64,000 nt of DNA. Origin: Haloimpatiens sp042688525 (lineage in GTDB: Bacteria > Bacillota > Clostridia > Clostridiales > Clostridiaceae). Numbering within the stretch: position 1 is the stretch's first letter; each line of letters begins with the position of its first letter. The notes under the pieces are model-generated. The model was not told the origin of the DNA. It did not search any database and saw only the letters and a list, made by a program, of their open reading frames with translations. This document shows, piece after piece, positions 35,525 to 44,503 of the stretch. Position numbers and translations under genes: made by a program. The stretch covers positions 62,001 through 126,000 of the forward strand of contig NZ_JBHWAB010000002.1 in assembly GCF_042688525.2 (NCBI RefSeq), given 5' to 3'.

Positions 35525-37081
35525 TTAGATAGAAAATGTAGTGCACATTTCTTCTAGGTTCCATATATCTGTTACCCAATCTTCATAGAATTCTTTCTCG
35601 TGACATACCAATAGAATGCTACCTTCATATTCTATTAGACTCTCTTTTAAAGCTTCTTTTGCATCCACATCTAAATGATTTGTAGGTTCATCTAAAATAA
35701 GCCAATTACTTGGTTTCATCATAAGTTTGCACAATCTAACTTTTGATTGTTCTCCACCACTTAAAGAATAAAGAGGTTTGTTTACATGTTCATCAGTTAG
35801 ACCACAACGGCCTAAAATTGTTCTCAAATCCTTTCTATTTTTAGAAGGAAACTCATTCCACAATTCTTCCATTGGAGTATTAGATGTTGAAGTACTCTCT
35901 TGTTCAAAATAAGCAGGATATAAATGATTCCCTAAAGTAATACTTCCACTAAGTGGAGGAATTATGCCTAATATACTTTTTAATAGAGTAGATTTTCCTA
36001 TTCCATTACATCCTATTAGCGCTATTTTTTTATTTCTTGTAAATTCAAGATTTAAATTAGATTTTAAAGCGTAATTATATCCTATACTCATGTTATTAGT
36101 TTTAAAAACAAGTTTATCAGAGTGTCTACAAAACAAAAATGAAAAATGAGGTTTTGAAACAATCTTAGGTTTTTCAAGTCTCTCTATTTTGTTTAATTGT
36201 TTTCTTCTACTTTTGGCTCTAGTACTAGATCTAGCTGATGCTATATTCTTTTTAATAAAATCTTCCATTCGATGAATCTCTTTTTGTTGTTTCCTATATT
36301 CTTGAACATATTTTTCTTTTTCCATATCTTTAAGTTTTAAAAATTTATTATAGTTTCCAGTATATCTATTTAATCTACCAAATTCAATTTGAAATATAAC
36401 ATTTGTAACTTTATTTAGAAAGTTTGTATCATGTGATATAACTATAAAACTATTAGGATAATCACAAAGATAATTACTTAACCATTCAATGTGTTCTTTA
36501 TCTAAAAAGTTAGTAGGTTCATCTAAAAGTAAAATATCAGGTTTAGTAAGAAGAAGACGAGCTAATTTAACCTTTGTACGCTGTCCACCACTTAATAAAT
36601 TAACAGGAGTATCTAAACCTAATAGGCTTAAACCTAAACCAGTGGCTGCATTATCTATTAAACTATCTATTTTATAAAAATCGCTTGCATCTAACATGTC
36701 CTGCAGTCGAGCCATTTTTTTTAGAAGTTTTTCATATTTTTCATTATTTACATCAGTAAGTTCATCACCTATTGAGATGATATTTTTTTCTAACTTGTAA
36801 AGATGTTCAAATGCTGATTTTAATACATCCCTTATTGTGTAGTTTTCTAGAAGCTTAGAATGTTGATCCAGATAATCTACAGATATAGAAGAGGGTTTGT
36901 ATACAGTCCCTTTATCTGGCAAAAGTTTTTCAGATAATATATTGAAAAGTGTACTTTTGCCTGCACCATTTATTCCAACGAGACCAGCATGTTCTCCTTT
37001 TAAAAGTCTAAAAGATATATTTTTTAATATTGATTTATCTTCATATCCAAATTCTAAATTTTCTACTTGTAATAAACTCAT
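35525..37081 (-). CDS. ABC-F ribosome-protection ATPase, antibiotic-resistance type
   Basis: A 518-residue soluble protein with two ATP-binding cassettes and no membrane domain. The first has GINGAGKST, LSGGQRTK and LLLDEPTNFLD; the second GCNGIGKST, LSGGEQSK and LILDEPTNHLD. The interdomain linker is basic (SSTRAKSRRKQLNKIE), as in ABC-F factors that displace drugs from the ribosomal peptidyl-transferase centre. GGAGG supports ATG 37081. The leader with a small ORF and terminators upstream is typical of drug-inducible ABC-F genes. The drug range (lincosamide, pleuromutilin, streptogramin) cannot be read from the sequence. Confidence 0.88.
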   Translation of the reverse strand: MSLLQVENLEFGYEDKSILKNISFRLLKGEHAGLVGINGAGKSTLFNILSEKLLPDKGTVYKPSSISVDYLDQHSKLLENYTIRDVLKSAFEHLYKLEKNIISIGDELTDVNNEKYEKLLKKMARLQDMLDASDFYKIDSLIDNAATGLGLSLLGLDTPVNLLSGGQRTKVKLARLLLTKPDILLLDEPTNFLDKEHIEWLSNYLCDYPNSFIVISHDTNFLNKVTNVIFQIEFGRLNRYTGNYNKFLKLKDMEKEKYVQEYRKQQKEIHRMEDFIKKNIASARSSTRAKSRRKQLNKIERLEKPKIVSKPHFSFLFCRHSDKLVFKTNNMSIGYNYALKSNLNLEFTRNKKIALIGCNGIGKSTLLKSILGIIPPLSGSITLGNHLYPAYFEQESTSTSNTPMEELWNEFPSKNRKDLRTILGRCGLTDEHVNKPLYSLSGGEQSKVRLCKLMMKPSNWLILDEPTNHLDVDAKEALKESLIEYEGSILLVCHEKEFYEDWVTDIWNLEEMCTTFSI

Positions 37082-37110
37082 ATTTATTCCTCCAGTCATA
37101 CTTTAAAAAC

Positions 37111-37147
37111 AAAAAAGGAAAGAGAAGACAATAGCTCTTCTCTTTCC
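37111..37147 (-). terminator. Leader terminator just ahead of the ABC-F gene
   Basis: On the minus strand GGAAAGAGAAGA pairs with TCTTCTCTTTCC (12 bp) and is followed by TTTTTTGTTTTT. It lies 30 bases before the ABC-F start codon, so it must be read through for expression and acts as an attenuator. Confidence 0.75.
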
Positions 37148-37256
37148 TAAAGTTTCTTTATTATATATAGATTATAGAGTAAATATAATCACACGATAAA
37201 TTCCCTAAAATTAACATAAAAATACTGTAATTTCCATTAAAATATTTTAGGGCATC

Positions 37257-37382
37257 AAAAAAGAGCCTATCTTTATTAAGGTGTAACTTGTTATATTTTA
37301 GCTTTATTTAAAAAAGGGCATAGTTGTCCCGTTAACAAGCTAAAACATTTTTAAAAGTTACAACCTTACACAAGATAGACTC
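37257..37382 (-). promoter_or_regulatory. ABC-F leader: long hairpin containing a 13-codon upstream ORF
   Basis: On the minus strand GAGTCTATCTT (from 37382) can pair with AAGATAGGCTC (ending 37263). Nested inside, TAAGGTTGTAACTT pairs with AAGTTACACCTTA and TTTTAGC with GCTAAAA, and TTTTTT follows. Within it a TTG at 37373, with AAGGAG (37391-37386) upstream, opens a 13-residue frame (MCKVVTFKNVLAC) ending at 37332. A ribosome stalled on this peptide by a drug would prevent the long hairpin from forming. This is the known logic of ribosome-mediated attenuation; the folding is by eye. Confidence 0.65.
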
Positions 37383-37548
37383 ACACTCCTTCGAATTTAA
37401 ATTTACTCTTATATTATTATATTACAAAAATACAAAAAAGTAAATATTAAAAAATAGCATGGTTAATTAGAGTATATTTATATATTATATAAAAAATGGT
37501 ATAATATGTTAGACATTTTTAACACTTAAGGAAGTGAAAACGATAACT

Positions 37549-39300
37549 ATGGATAATAAATTTACTATGAAAAGTTTTTTTAAGATTTTGAAACTATGTA
37601 AAGAATTTTGGAAAAAATATATTTTGATTTCAATATGCTTAGTTATTACAAGTTTTTTATCTACATATCCTATCAAATATATAGAAAAAATTATAAATAC
37701 CTGTACAAGCGTTGGAAATAACAAGATGGATTTATTCATAAAGTTTGGGGTAATATATCTTATTCTTCAGATTTTGAATGTTTTATTTAGAGCTATATTT
37801 GAATATTTAAGTGCTGATTTAGAATCTAGTATAGGGCATAAAATTAGGGTTATGTTGTTTTCTAGGCTTGAAAAAGTTCCGTTTAAATTTTACGAAAAAA
37901 ACAATACTAGTGATTTGATTATGAGATTAGTACAGGACAGTAATATAACCGTAGATGGTATACTGCAGCCAATAACTTTTATTATAAATAATATTCTTAC
38001 ATTTATCTTAGGATTTATTTATATGTTTTCCATTGATAAAACTCTTACTTTAATTATGATTCCTATGGGACTTATAATCTCATTATTAACTCTAAAAACA
38101 GGTACTAAATTATGTATTTTATCAGAAAATGAGAGACAAGCTACTTCAGTTTTATGGAATAAATTTATTGAATGTATTAATGGAATAAAAGAGATCAAAA
38201 CAAATTGTCAAGAAAAAAGGATATTAGATATTATAACAAAACAAAGTAATAATACAAAAACAAACATTATGAATCTTAAAAAGTACACTATAAAAACTAG
38301 TAATATAAATAGTGCGTTTTTCATGACAATTATTGCTATAATAATGATTTTAGGTGGATACAAAGTAACAATTGGAAAACTTTCTATAGGTGGTCTTTCT
38401 GCTATTATGATGTATAACGGACTTTTGGTTGATCCTATGATAAATTTCTTTGATTTGTATCAAAGAATGCAAAGAGTATTTGTCAGTTGTGATAAAATTT
38501 TTGCAATACTAGAATGTAAAGAAGAAGAAAACAATTATAAGTATTCAAATGTAAAATTTGAAAATAAAATAGAAGTGAAAAATCTAAGTTTTAAATATGA
38601 TTTGAGTTCAGATAGTAAATATAATTTGAATAATGTTTCTTTAGAAATTAAAAAAGGAGATAAAATTGCATTAGTTGGATATAGCGGCTCCGGTAAAAGT
38701 ACTTTATGTAAGTTATTGATGAAGTTTTATGATAAGTTTGAAGGTATGATAACTATTGATAATATTGATTTAAAGGAAATGGATATAAATAATATAAGAA
38801 GTTTATTTGGAATAGTATTTCAAGATACTTTTCTATTCTCAGGAACGCTGAAAGAAAATTTAATCTTTGGAAAACCAAATGCTTCTGATAAAGAGATTAA
38901 AAGGGCTTTAGAAATTTCAGGAGTGGATTTATTTTCAAAAAATTTACCTGATGGATTACAAACTCTAGTTGGGGAAAATGGATTTAATTTATCTGGAGGA
39001 GAAAAACAAAGAATATCTATATGCAGAACGATTTTACGGAATCCAGATATAATCATACTAGATGAAAGTACATCAGCTTTAGATGCCATAACAACTTCTA
39101 CAGTAACTAAAAATCTAATAAATTTTTTTAAAGATAAAACGATTATTTTTACTGCTCATAAATTAACGAATATATCTAATATTTGTAATAAGATATATGT
39201 TTTTGATAAAGGCTTTTTAGTGGAGCAAGGGCAGCATAAAGAATTAATAGGTAAAGATTCATTATATAAACACTTGTATAATGCACAGTTTATACAGTAA
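37549..39300 (+). CDS. ABC exporter, fused membrane and ATPase domains
   Basis: A protein of about 583 residues with a six-helix exporter domain (first helices near 23-40 and 57-75) and an ATPase domain: Walker A GYSGSGKST, Q-loop in FGIVFQDTFLFSG, signature NLSGGEKQR, Walker B IIILDESTSALD. It has no N-terminal C39 peptidase, so it does not cleave leader peptides itself. ATG 37549 is preferred over GTG 37534, which sits on the AAGGAAG. It could export drugs, lipids or a modified peptide; no partner gene is evident beside it. Confidence 0.88.
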   Translation: MDNKFTMKSFFKILKLCKEFWKKYILISICLVITSFLSTYPIKYIEKIINTCTSVGNNKMDLFIKFGVIYLILQILNVLFRAIFEYLSADLESSIGHKIRVMLFSRLEKVPFKFYEKNNTSDLIMRLVQDSNITVDGILQPITFIINNILTFILGFIYMFSIDKTLTLIMIPMGLIISLLTLKTGTKLCILSENERQATSVLWNKFIECINGIKEIKTNCQEKRILDIITKQSNNTKTNIMNLKKYTIKTSNINSAFFMTIIAIIMILGGYKVTIGKLSIGGLSAIMMYNGLLVDPMINFFDLYQRMQRVFVSCDKIFAILECKEEENNYKYSNVKFENKIEVKNLSFKYDLSSDSKYNLNNVSLEIKKGDKIALVGYSGSGKSTLCKLLMKFYDKFEGMITIDNIDLKEMDINNIRSLFGIVFQDTFLFSGTLKENLIFGKPNASDKEIKRALEISGVDLFSKNLPDGLQTLVGENGFNLSGGEKQRISICRTILRNPDIIILDESTSALDAITTSTVTKNLINFFKDKTIIFTAHKLTNISNICNKIYVFDKGFLVEQGQHKELIGKDSLYKHLYNAQFIQ

Positions 39301-39303
39301 AGT

Positions 39304-39561
39304 TTAATTCAAATTTTTACTAGATTCTTTATTAACGTGGTTTTTTTTATATTGATAGATAGATATTGGTATGTTAATAAAACAAATAGGTATCAATATA
39401 ATAAAAATTTTTTTTAGTATATTTTCGTATTTTCCATCTATAATAGAAGGAATAATGGAAAATGCAGCTGTTTCCAAAATTATCACAAAAAACACTAAGA
39501 CAAAATATGAAAGTCTATTTAAAGAAAAAACTTTTTTATTATAATTAGATATTAATTTCAT
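39304..39561 (-). CDS. Small two-helix membrane protein
   Basis: An 85-residue protein with hydrophobic segments at about 18-40 (LSYFVLVFFVIILETAAFSI) and 49-69 (ILKKIFIILIPICFINIPI) and a basic, polar tail (YKKNHVNKESSKNLN). GAAAGGA lies ahead of its ATG. It converges on the ABC exporter with only 3 bases between stops. Function unknown. The 289 bases up to 39850 show nothing else. Confidence 0.6.
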   Translation of the reverse strand: MKLISNYNKKVFSLNRLSYFVLVFFVIILETAAFSIIPSIIDGKYENILKKIFIILIPICFINIPISIYQYKKNHVNKESSKNLN

Positions 39562-39850
39562 TTTTTATATCCTTTCTTTTTTTAATATATGATAGTGTAT
39601 TTAGAAGAATTTGTCATAATAATATTATAATACTTATTTTATTAGTTGGTAAAAAAATAATAAGTAAAATTAAGTATGTTCTAAAAACTACTATTATTGT
39701 GTTATGTTAAAAATTATAAATGTATAAGCTAGAATTTATATTGATATTATTTTGAATAATATGTATAATTTAGTAAAAATATTTAATAATCTATGATAAA
39801 AAATAATTTATATCATATTGAATATTGATTTAAAATTAGGGGGAATTTAA

Positions 39851-40093
39851 ATGAATAATACAAAGAATACGAAATTAGTATATTGTATTTTAGGAAGTTT
39901 CATGCTTACACTATTACAGAGTCCAGTGTTTCTTAATGCAACATATAGTATATTCGACGGAAGTGTAGGAGCAAATGCATTTTCAAGAATGATTCATAAA
40001 TTATTTGGATTTATTTCTTTTATTGGAATTATATTAGTAATAGTATTTTCATGTATTTTAATTATTAGTAATATAAATTTTAAAAATAAATAA
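39851..40093 (+). CDS. Small membrane protein of unknown function
   Basis: An 80-residue protein with a GGGGG site before its ATG. It has two hydrophobic stretches (about 9-32 and 53-74) and a middle with FDGSVGANAFSRMIHK. A signal-peptide-like cleavage is possible after the first helix (FLNATYS). No family recognised. Confidence 0.6.
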   Translation: MNNTKNTKLVYCILGSFMLTLLQSPVFLNATYSIFDGSVGANAFSRMIHKLFGFISFIGIILVIVFSCILIISNINFKNK

Positions 40094-40236
40094 TTTGCAA
40101 AGTGTATAAAAAATTAAAAGTATATATATTAGTCAAAGCATCAATAGGATAAATGAAATGGTAGTTGTTATTATAGAAAATAATAAATTAGATTAAATTC
40201 ACATCAGTAGTTTGGGATATGATTATTGATTTTATT

Positions 40237-40290
40237 AAGGAACATATATAGATTTGTGTAAATCAAATTTATACATGTTCCTTAATTTTT
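40237..40290. terminator. Stem-loop terminator
   Basis: AAGGAACAT...ATTTG pairs with CAAAT...ATGTTCCTT around a TGTAAAT loop, followed by AATTTTT. The inner sequence GATTTGTGTAAATCAAAT is shared with the serS terminator at 54010-54054. It ends the gene at 39851-40093. Confidence 0.7.
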
Positions 40291-40445
40291 ATATGTAATT
40301 TAAAAAAACTATTAAATTTACATAGGGATACCTTAAAAAGTTATACGCTTCCAATTTAGTATAATCATATTGTCAAAAAAAATTTCCCTAAAGCTAGAAA
40401 ATAGAGAAATGTGCAGATATAAATATATTAATAGTTTTTTATAAT

Positions 40446-40475
40446 ATTTCAATTCCTCGTAGGTAGTATAAAATC
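40446..40475 (-). CRISPR. Solitary CRISPR-repeat-like unit (type I-B style)
   Basis: On the minus strand this reads GATTTTATACTACCTACGAG then GAATTGAAAT. It resembles the clostridial and thermoanaerobacterial type I-B repeat, which also has a CTACCTA-GAGG core and ends in ATTGAAA. Upstream on the same strand, TGCTATAATACATGTCTGAG looks like a leader with a -10 box. Only one unit exists in the window and there is no spacer array or cas gene. It may be a degenerate array end. The rest of 40294-40566 shows nothing certain. Confidence 0.35.
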
Positions 40476-40566
40476 CCTCAGACATGTATTATAGCACAAT
40501 TTATAAAATGTAAATAAAATACAAAATATAAGATTTATTTCAACAAGCAGAATTGGGAGAGTGTAA

Positions 40567-40607
40567 AAGAGTTAATGTCTTTAATCAAAGGGCATTAACT
40601 CTTTTTT
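40567..40607 (+). terminator. Stem-loop terminator or attenuator
   Basis: AAGAGTTAATG with a short inner CTTT/AAAG helix pairs with CATTAACTCTT, followed by TTTTTT. It lies about 140 bases ahead of the AraC gene and may be an attenuator for it or the end of an unseen small transcript. Confidence 0.6.
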
Positions 40608-40749
40608 AATACAAAGAAAGGGGATGTGTCAAATAATTGAAGATAGTATTATATGGTTTATATCAAATTTAAAGTTTACAAAACTGGACAGAGAAAGAGA
40701 GGATATAAAATTTTTATTATGATATTCTTTTACCAAGGAGGTAATCAAT

Positions 40750-41607
40750 ATGGAATGGCTTATGCAACTCAGTAAATCAATCGAATATATAGAAAACAAT
40801 TTGACCAGTGAAATTTCTTATGATGAAGCTGCAAAAATTGCCTGTTGTTCCACTTACTATTTTCAAAGAATGTTTTCATATGTAGCAGGAATTCCTCTAT
40901 CGGAATATATCCGTAGACGAAGAATGACACAGGCAGCTTTTGAAATACAAAGTTGTAATACAAAAATCGGAGATATAGCATTTAAATATGGATATACTTC
41001 ACCTACTGCATTTAATCGTGCATTTAAAAATATCCATGGTATTTCACCAACAGCTGCACGAAGCAAAGGTGTGTTGCTGCAGGCTTATCCATCGATAAGT
41101 TTTAAGATTACTGTTACAGGAGGTAAAAGCATGAGGTATAGGATCGAAACGAAAGAATCTTTTCGAATTGTGGGTGTTAGTGTTCCACTTCAAGAAGAAA
41201 TGGAGGAAAATTTAAAAATAGTTCCAAAGTTTTGGGAGGAAATGTGGAGGGGTGATAAACTTTCAGAGATTTCTAGTTTATCAGATCAAAATCCAAAAAA
41301 ACTTTTGGGAGTAAGTGTTTATACAAGTCCTCAATATATTTCATATTACATTGCTGTGGCAACAGATAAACCAGTTCCAAAAGGTATGACAGAGTATGTA
41401 ATACCATCTGCTACTTGGGTTGTTTTGGAATGTGACGGACACTATCCTGAGTCCATTCAAACTATGTATAAACGATTTTTAACAGAATGGCTTCCCTTTT
41501 CTGGATATAAATATGCAGAACTTCCTGATATTGAGGTTTATTCAAGTTGTGATGAAAAGCCAAATGGTGGGCATTCTGAAATTTGGATTGCTATAGAAAA
41601 AGAATAG
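40750..41607 (+). CDS. AraC-family regulator with GyrI-like ligand domain
   Basis: A 285-residue regulator with two helix-turn-helix units near the N-terminus (YDEAAKIACCSTYYFQRMFS and IGDIAFKYGYTSPTAFNRAF), then a GyrI/BmrR-like effector-binding domain from ~120 to the end, which binds drug-like ligands. GGAGG precedes the ATG. It heads an operon with a separate GyrI-like protein and an ABC-2 exporter, so it likely senses the compound that the exporter removes. Confidence 0.9.
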   Translation: MEWLMQLSKSIEYIENNLTSEISYDEAAKIACCSTYYFQRMFSYVAGIPLSEYIRRRRMTQAAFEIQSCNTKIGDIAFKYGYTSPTAFNRAFKNIHGISPTAARSKGVLLQAYPSISFKITVTGGKSMRYRIETKESFRIVGVSVPLQEEMEENLKIVPKFWEEMWRGDKLSEISSLSDQNPKKLLGVSVYTSPQYISYYIAVATDKPVPKGMTEYVIPSATWVVLECDGHYPESIQTMYKRFLTEWLPFSGYKYAELPDIEVYSSCDEKPNGGHSEIWIAIEKE

Positions 41608-41623
41608 ATTTGGAGGAGATAAA

Positions 41624-42082
41624 ATGAATTATGACATTAAAGTTAGAGATGTGGAGCCTATACGGGTAGCGTATATGCGTTATAAAGGTGTTGTTACAGA
41701 AGCAAATAAGGTTTTCCCTAATGTATTTAAGGCAATTAGAGGTAAGGTAAACAGTGCACCTTTTTTCTGTTATTATGCTATGAATCCTGATACGAAAGTG
41801 GGTGAGCTTGACTTATGTGTTCCTACCTCTGAAACACCAATAACAAGCGGTATTGAAGTAAAAGAAATACCTCGTATTAAAGCAGTTTGTGTTACTCATA
41901 TAGGTCCTTATGAAACACTACAAAATGCATATACAGCTATAAATAAATATGCTCAGTCTCATGGTTTAATATTGCAGCCGCCATTTAGAGAAGTATTTAT
42001 AAAAGGCCCTGGGATGATTTTAAAAGGTAATCCTAATAAATATATTACTGAAATTTTATTTCCCATAAAAGAGGTGAAATAG
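41624..42082 (+). CDS. GyrI-like small-molecule-binding protein
   Basis: A 152-residue stand-alone GyrI-like domain, with two SHS2-type repeats: VRDVEPIRVAYMRYKGV at the N-terminus and VKEIPRIKAVCVTHIGPYET in the second half. This fold binds hydrophobic drugs. GGAGGAG precedes its ATG and the exporter ATPase begins one base after its stop. It may buffer the drug or assist the AraC regulator. Confidence 0.88.
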   Translation: MNYDIKVRDVEPIRVAYMRYKGVVTEANKVFPNVFKAIRGKVNSAPFFCYYAMNPDTKVGELDLCVPTSETPITSGIEVKEIPRIKAVCVTHIGPYETLQNAYTAINKYAQSHGLILQPPFREVFIKGPGMILKGNPNKYITEILFPIKEVK

Positions 42083-42083
42083 C

Positions 42084-43037
42084 ATGTGGGCGATTAAGGT
42101 TGAAAATTTGGTAAAACAATATAAAAATGGAGTTAGAGCTTTAAATGGATTGAGTTTACAGGTTAAAAGTGGAGAGATTTTCTCTCTACTTGGTCAAAAT
42201 GGTGCAGGTAAGTCTACTTTAATTAATATTCTAACAACATATCTTCATAAAACATCTGGTAAGATAACTGTATTTGGAAAGGATATTGAAGAGGATCCTA
42301 ATTCTATTCGTAAGCAGATTGCCTGTGTTGCTCAACGTACTTCTATTGATAATCATCTATCAATGGAGGAGAATATGATATTTCAGTCAAGGCTTTATAA
42401 AGTGAACTCTGACATAGCTAAAAAGAGAATGAAAGAATTAATCCATTGCTTTGAATTGGAACATTATTTAAAATATCCGGTATCTTCTTATTCTGGTGGT
42501 GTAAAACGTAGGTTAGATATTGCTGTGAATATGATGTCTCAACCGAAAATTTTGTTTTTGGATGAACCTACTGTGGGTATGGATATTCAGTCAAGAATGG
42601 CTATGTGGGATATGATGAAGAAGATTCGAGATGATTTTGGAACAACTATTTTTCTTACCACTCATTATTTAGAGGAGGCTGACCAACTTTCAAGTACAAT
42701 TTGTATTATGAAGGATGGACATGAGATTGTTCAGGCTTCTCCTTGTGAACTGCGAAAGTATGTGCATCAAAATGTTCTTCGTATCAGTTTTCATAAGGAA
42801 GAACAGGCCCAAAATTGTGCTAGTAATTTGCAACATACCATGTCATTAAAATCGGTAATTGTAAAAGATAACTGCATTACAATAGGGACAAGAGATAGTC
42901 AAAAGGATTTTCATTCTATTAATAAATGGTTATTAGAGAATGACATATCTTTTACAGGTATTGAAATTGCACAACCAAGTCTGGATGATATATTTTTAAA
43001 TCTTACAAAAGCAAGTGAAAAAGAGGTGTTATCATGA
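42084..43037 (+). CDS. ABC-2 drug exporter ATP-binding protein
   Basis: A 317-residue ATPase with Walker A GQNGAGKST, a signature-like SSYSGGVKRR and Walker B ILFLDEPTVGMD; the switch histidine is in LTTHYLEE. A C-terminal ~80-residue extension is typical of the DrrA/CcmA-like class. It overlaps the start of the permease by 4 bases and shares the operon with the AraC/GyrI genes. Drug efflux is the expected role. Confidence 0.92.
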   Translation: MWAIKVENLVKQYKNGVRALNGLSLQVKSGEIFSLLGQNGAGKSTLINILTTYLHKTSGKITVFGKDIEEDPNSIRKQIACVAQRTSIDNHLSMEENMIFQSRLYKVNSDIAKKRMKELIHCFELEHYLKYPVSSYSGGVKRRLDIAVNMMSQPKILFLDEPTVGMDIQSRMAMWDMMKKIRDDFGTTIFLTTHYLEEADQLSSTICIMKDGHEIVQASPCELRKYVHQNVLRISFHKEEQAQNCASNLQHTMSLKSVIVKDNCITIGTRDSQKDFHSINKWLLENDISFTGIEIAQPSLDDIFLNLTKASEKEVLS

Positions 43038-43789
43038 GTATTTTTAATATGATGTGGCGCAACATGAAGTGGCGTTTTCAAAATCCTATATCAATCATTA
43101 TCACTATTTCACAGCCTATTCTTTGGCTTATACTATATAGTGCAGTTGCAAATGGAACAATGCAAAATACAGGGATTCATAACTATACTGCATATATTTT
43201 GCCAGGCATCATGGTTCTTGTTACAATGGCTGCTTGCAGCAGCGGTGGTATAATTAATTTTTTGATGAAATCAAGTGGTAGTTTTTATAGGGTGCTTATC
43301 TCACCTATTAGAAGAAGTTCTATTGTGTTGGGACAAATGCTAGAAGCTGTTTTATGTACTTTTTTTGAAGTAACAATTTTATGTGTTTTAAGCTTGTTGT
43401 TTGGAGTAAAGTTTACTACAGGTGTGGTTGGTATCTTACTTATGATAGTATTGATTTTCTTTACAGCATTTTTCATGTCGGGATTGGCTTATACTATAAG
43501 CTTGATTTTACCAAATGAAGTGATTTACGAGACAATTATGAATATAATTGTATTGCCAATTTTCTTTTTAAGTACTGCATTATTTCCTGCCGAAAATGTA
43601 TCGGGTGTACTCAAGATAGCCATAAACCTTAATCCCTTTACCCATGTTATTAATGCATTACGAAACTTAATATTAGGAGATTTTATTTCCTTAAAATTTA
43701 TTTTACCTGTTATTTTTCTGTTTGCTGTAATGTGTATTTGTAGTTTTACTTTGGCACTTTGGAGATTAGACAAAGAAACTACACACTAA
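43034..43789 (+). CDS. ABC-2 type permease
   Basis: A 251-residue membrane protein with about six helices. The ABC-2 pattern is visible: an amphipathic start (MMWRNMKWRFQNP), helices at about 20-40 and 55-80, a repeated FTAFFMSGLAYTISL region, and a final FPAENVSGVLKIAINLNPFT amphipathic loop. It partners the ATPase at 42084 through an ATGA overlap. It forms the membrane channel of the drug exporter. Confidence 0.9.
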   Translation: MSIFNMMWRNMKWRFQNPISIIITISQPILWLILYSAVANGTMQNTGIHNYTAYILPGIMVLVTMAACSSGGIINFLMKSSGSFYRVLISPIRRSSIVLGQMLEAVLCTFFEVTILCVLSLLFGVKFTTGVVGILLMIVLIFFTAFFMSGLAYTISLILPNEVIYETIMNIIVLPIFFLSTALFPAENVSGVLKIAINLNPFTHVINALRNLILGDFISLKFILPVIFLFAVMCICSFTLALWRLDKETTH

Positions 43790-43790
43790 A

Positions 43791-43970
43791 TTAAGCAACA
43801 TCTATATTGGTATACTTATTTAAAGCTATTCTACAAGGAACAGTACTCATAACAAATACTAGAATAATTGCAGTTAAAAGATATCTTATTTTTTTAGAAA
43901 ATATACTATCAGGTCTTTTAGCTAAAGATAAAAATTGAACTATTATTGAAATAGAAATGTTATAATAAAA
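43791..43970 (-). pseudogene. C-terminal remnant of a membrane protein
   Basis: A minus-strand frame reads SIIVQFLSLAKRPDSIFSKK, then RYLLTAIILVFVMSTVPCRI and ends at TAA (43791). It has no start and stops upstream of 43970. The single helix and adjoining text look like the tail of a polytopic protein. It lies directly after the ABC-2 permease stop. Confidence 0.4.
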
Positions 43971-44047
43971 AAGAAACTAGTAAAAATTAAAAATATATTA
44001 TTTTATTATAATAGAGAAGTAAATATGTAAGGAAAGGTGAGTAGTTT

Positions 44048-44503
44048 ATGTTGTATCATGCATCAGGAGAAGTTGTTGAATTTCCAGAGATAAGAAAAAG
44101 TAGATATACAAAAGATTTTTCCTGGGGATTTTATTGTACCAATAATTTTAAACAAGCTAAAAGATGGGCTAAAAGAAATAGGGAATGTCCTACAGTTAAT
44201 TATTATACTTATATGGAAAACAAACAGTTAAAAATATTAAAATTTGAAAACATGACTGATGAATGGTTAGATTTTATTGCTGCTTGCAGAAATGGATTAG
44301 TACATGATTATGATATAGTAGAAGGACCAATGGCGGATGATACTGTTTGGAATTATGTAAATGATTTTTTAGATGGAGAAATTACTAGAAACATTTTTTG
44401 GGAGTTAGCAAAGTTTAAATATCCTACTCATCAAATAAGTTTTCATACATTGAAAGCGTTAGATTGCCTTAAATTTGAGAGGAGTGAAATTATAAATGAA
44501 TGA
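44048..44503 (+). CDS. DUF3990 ADP-ribosyltransferase-like protein
   Basis: A 151-residue protein with the family signature LYHASGEVVEFPEIRKSRYT and KDFSWGFYCTNNFKQAKRWA. The YHAS histidine and GFYCT tyrosine fit the H-Y pattern of ADP-ribosyltransferase folds. The late THQISFHTLKALDCL is a second conserved block. DUF3990 genes usually sit next to a DUF3791 gene in what appears to be a toxin-antitoxin pair, as here. Toxic activity is inference. Confidence 0.75.
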   Translation: MLYHASGEVVEFPEIRKSRYTKDFSWGFYCTNNFKQAKRWAKRNRECPTVNYYTYMENKQLKILKFENMTDEWLDFIAACRNGLVHDYDIVEGPMADDTVWNYVNDFLDGEITRNIFWELAKFKYPTHQISFHTLKALDCLKFERSEIINE

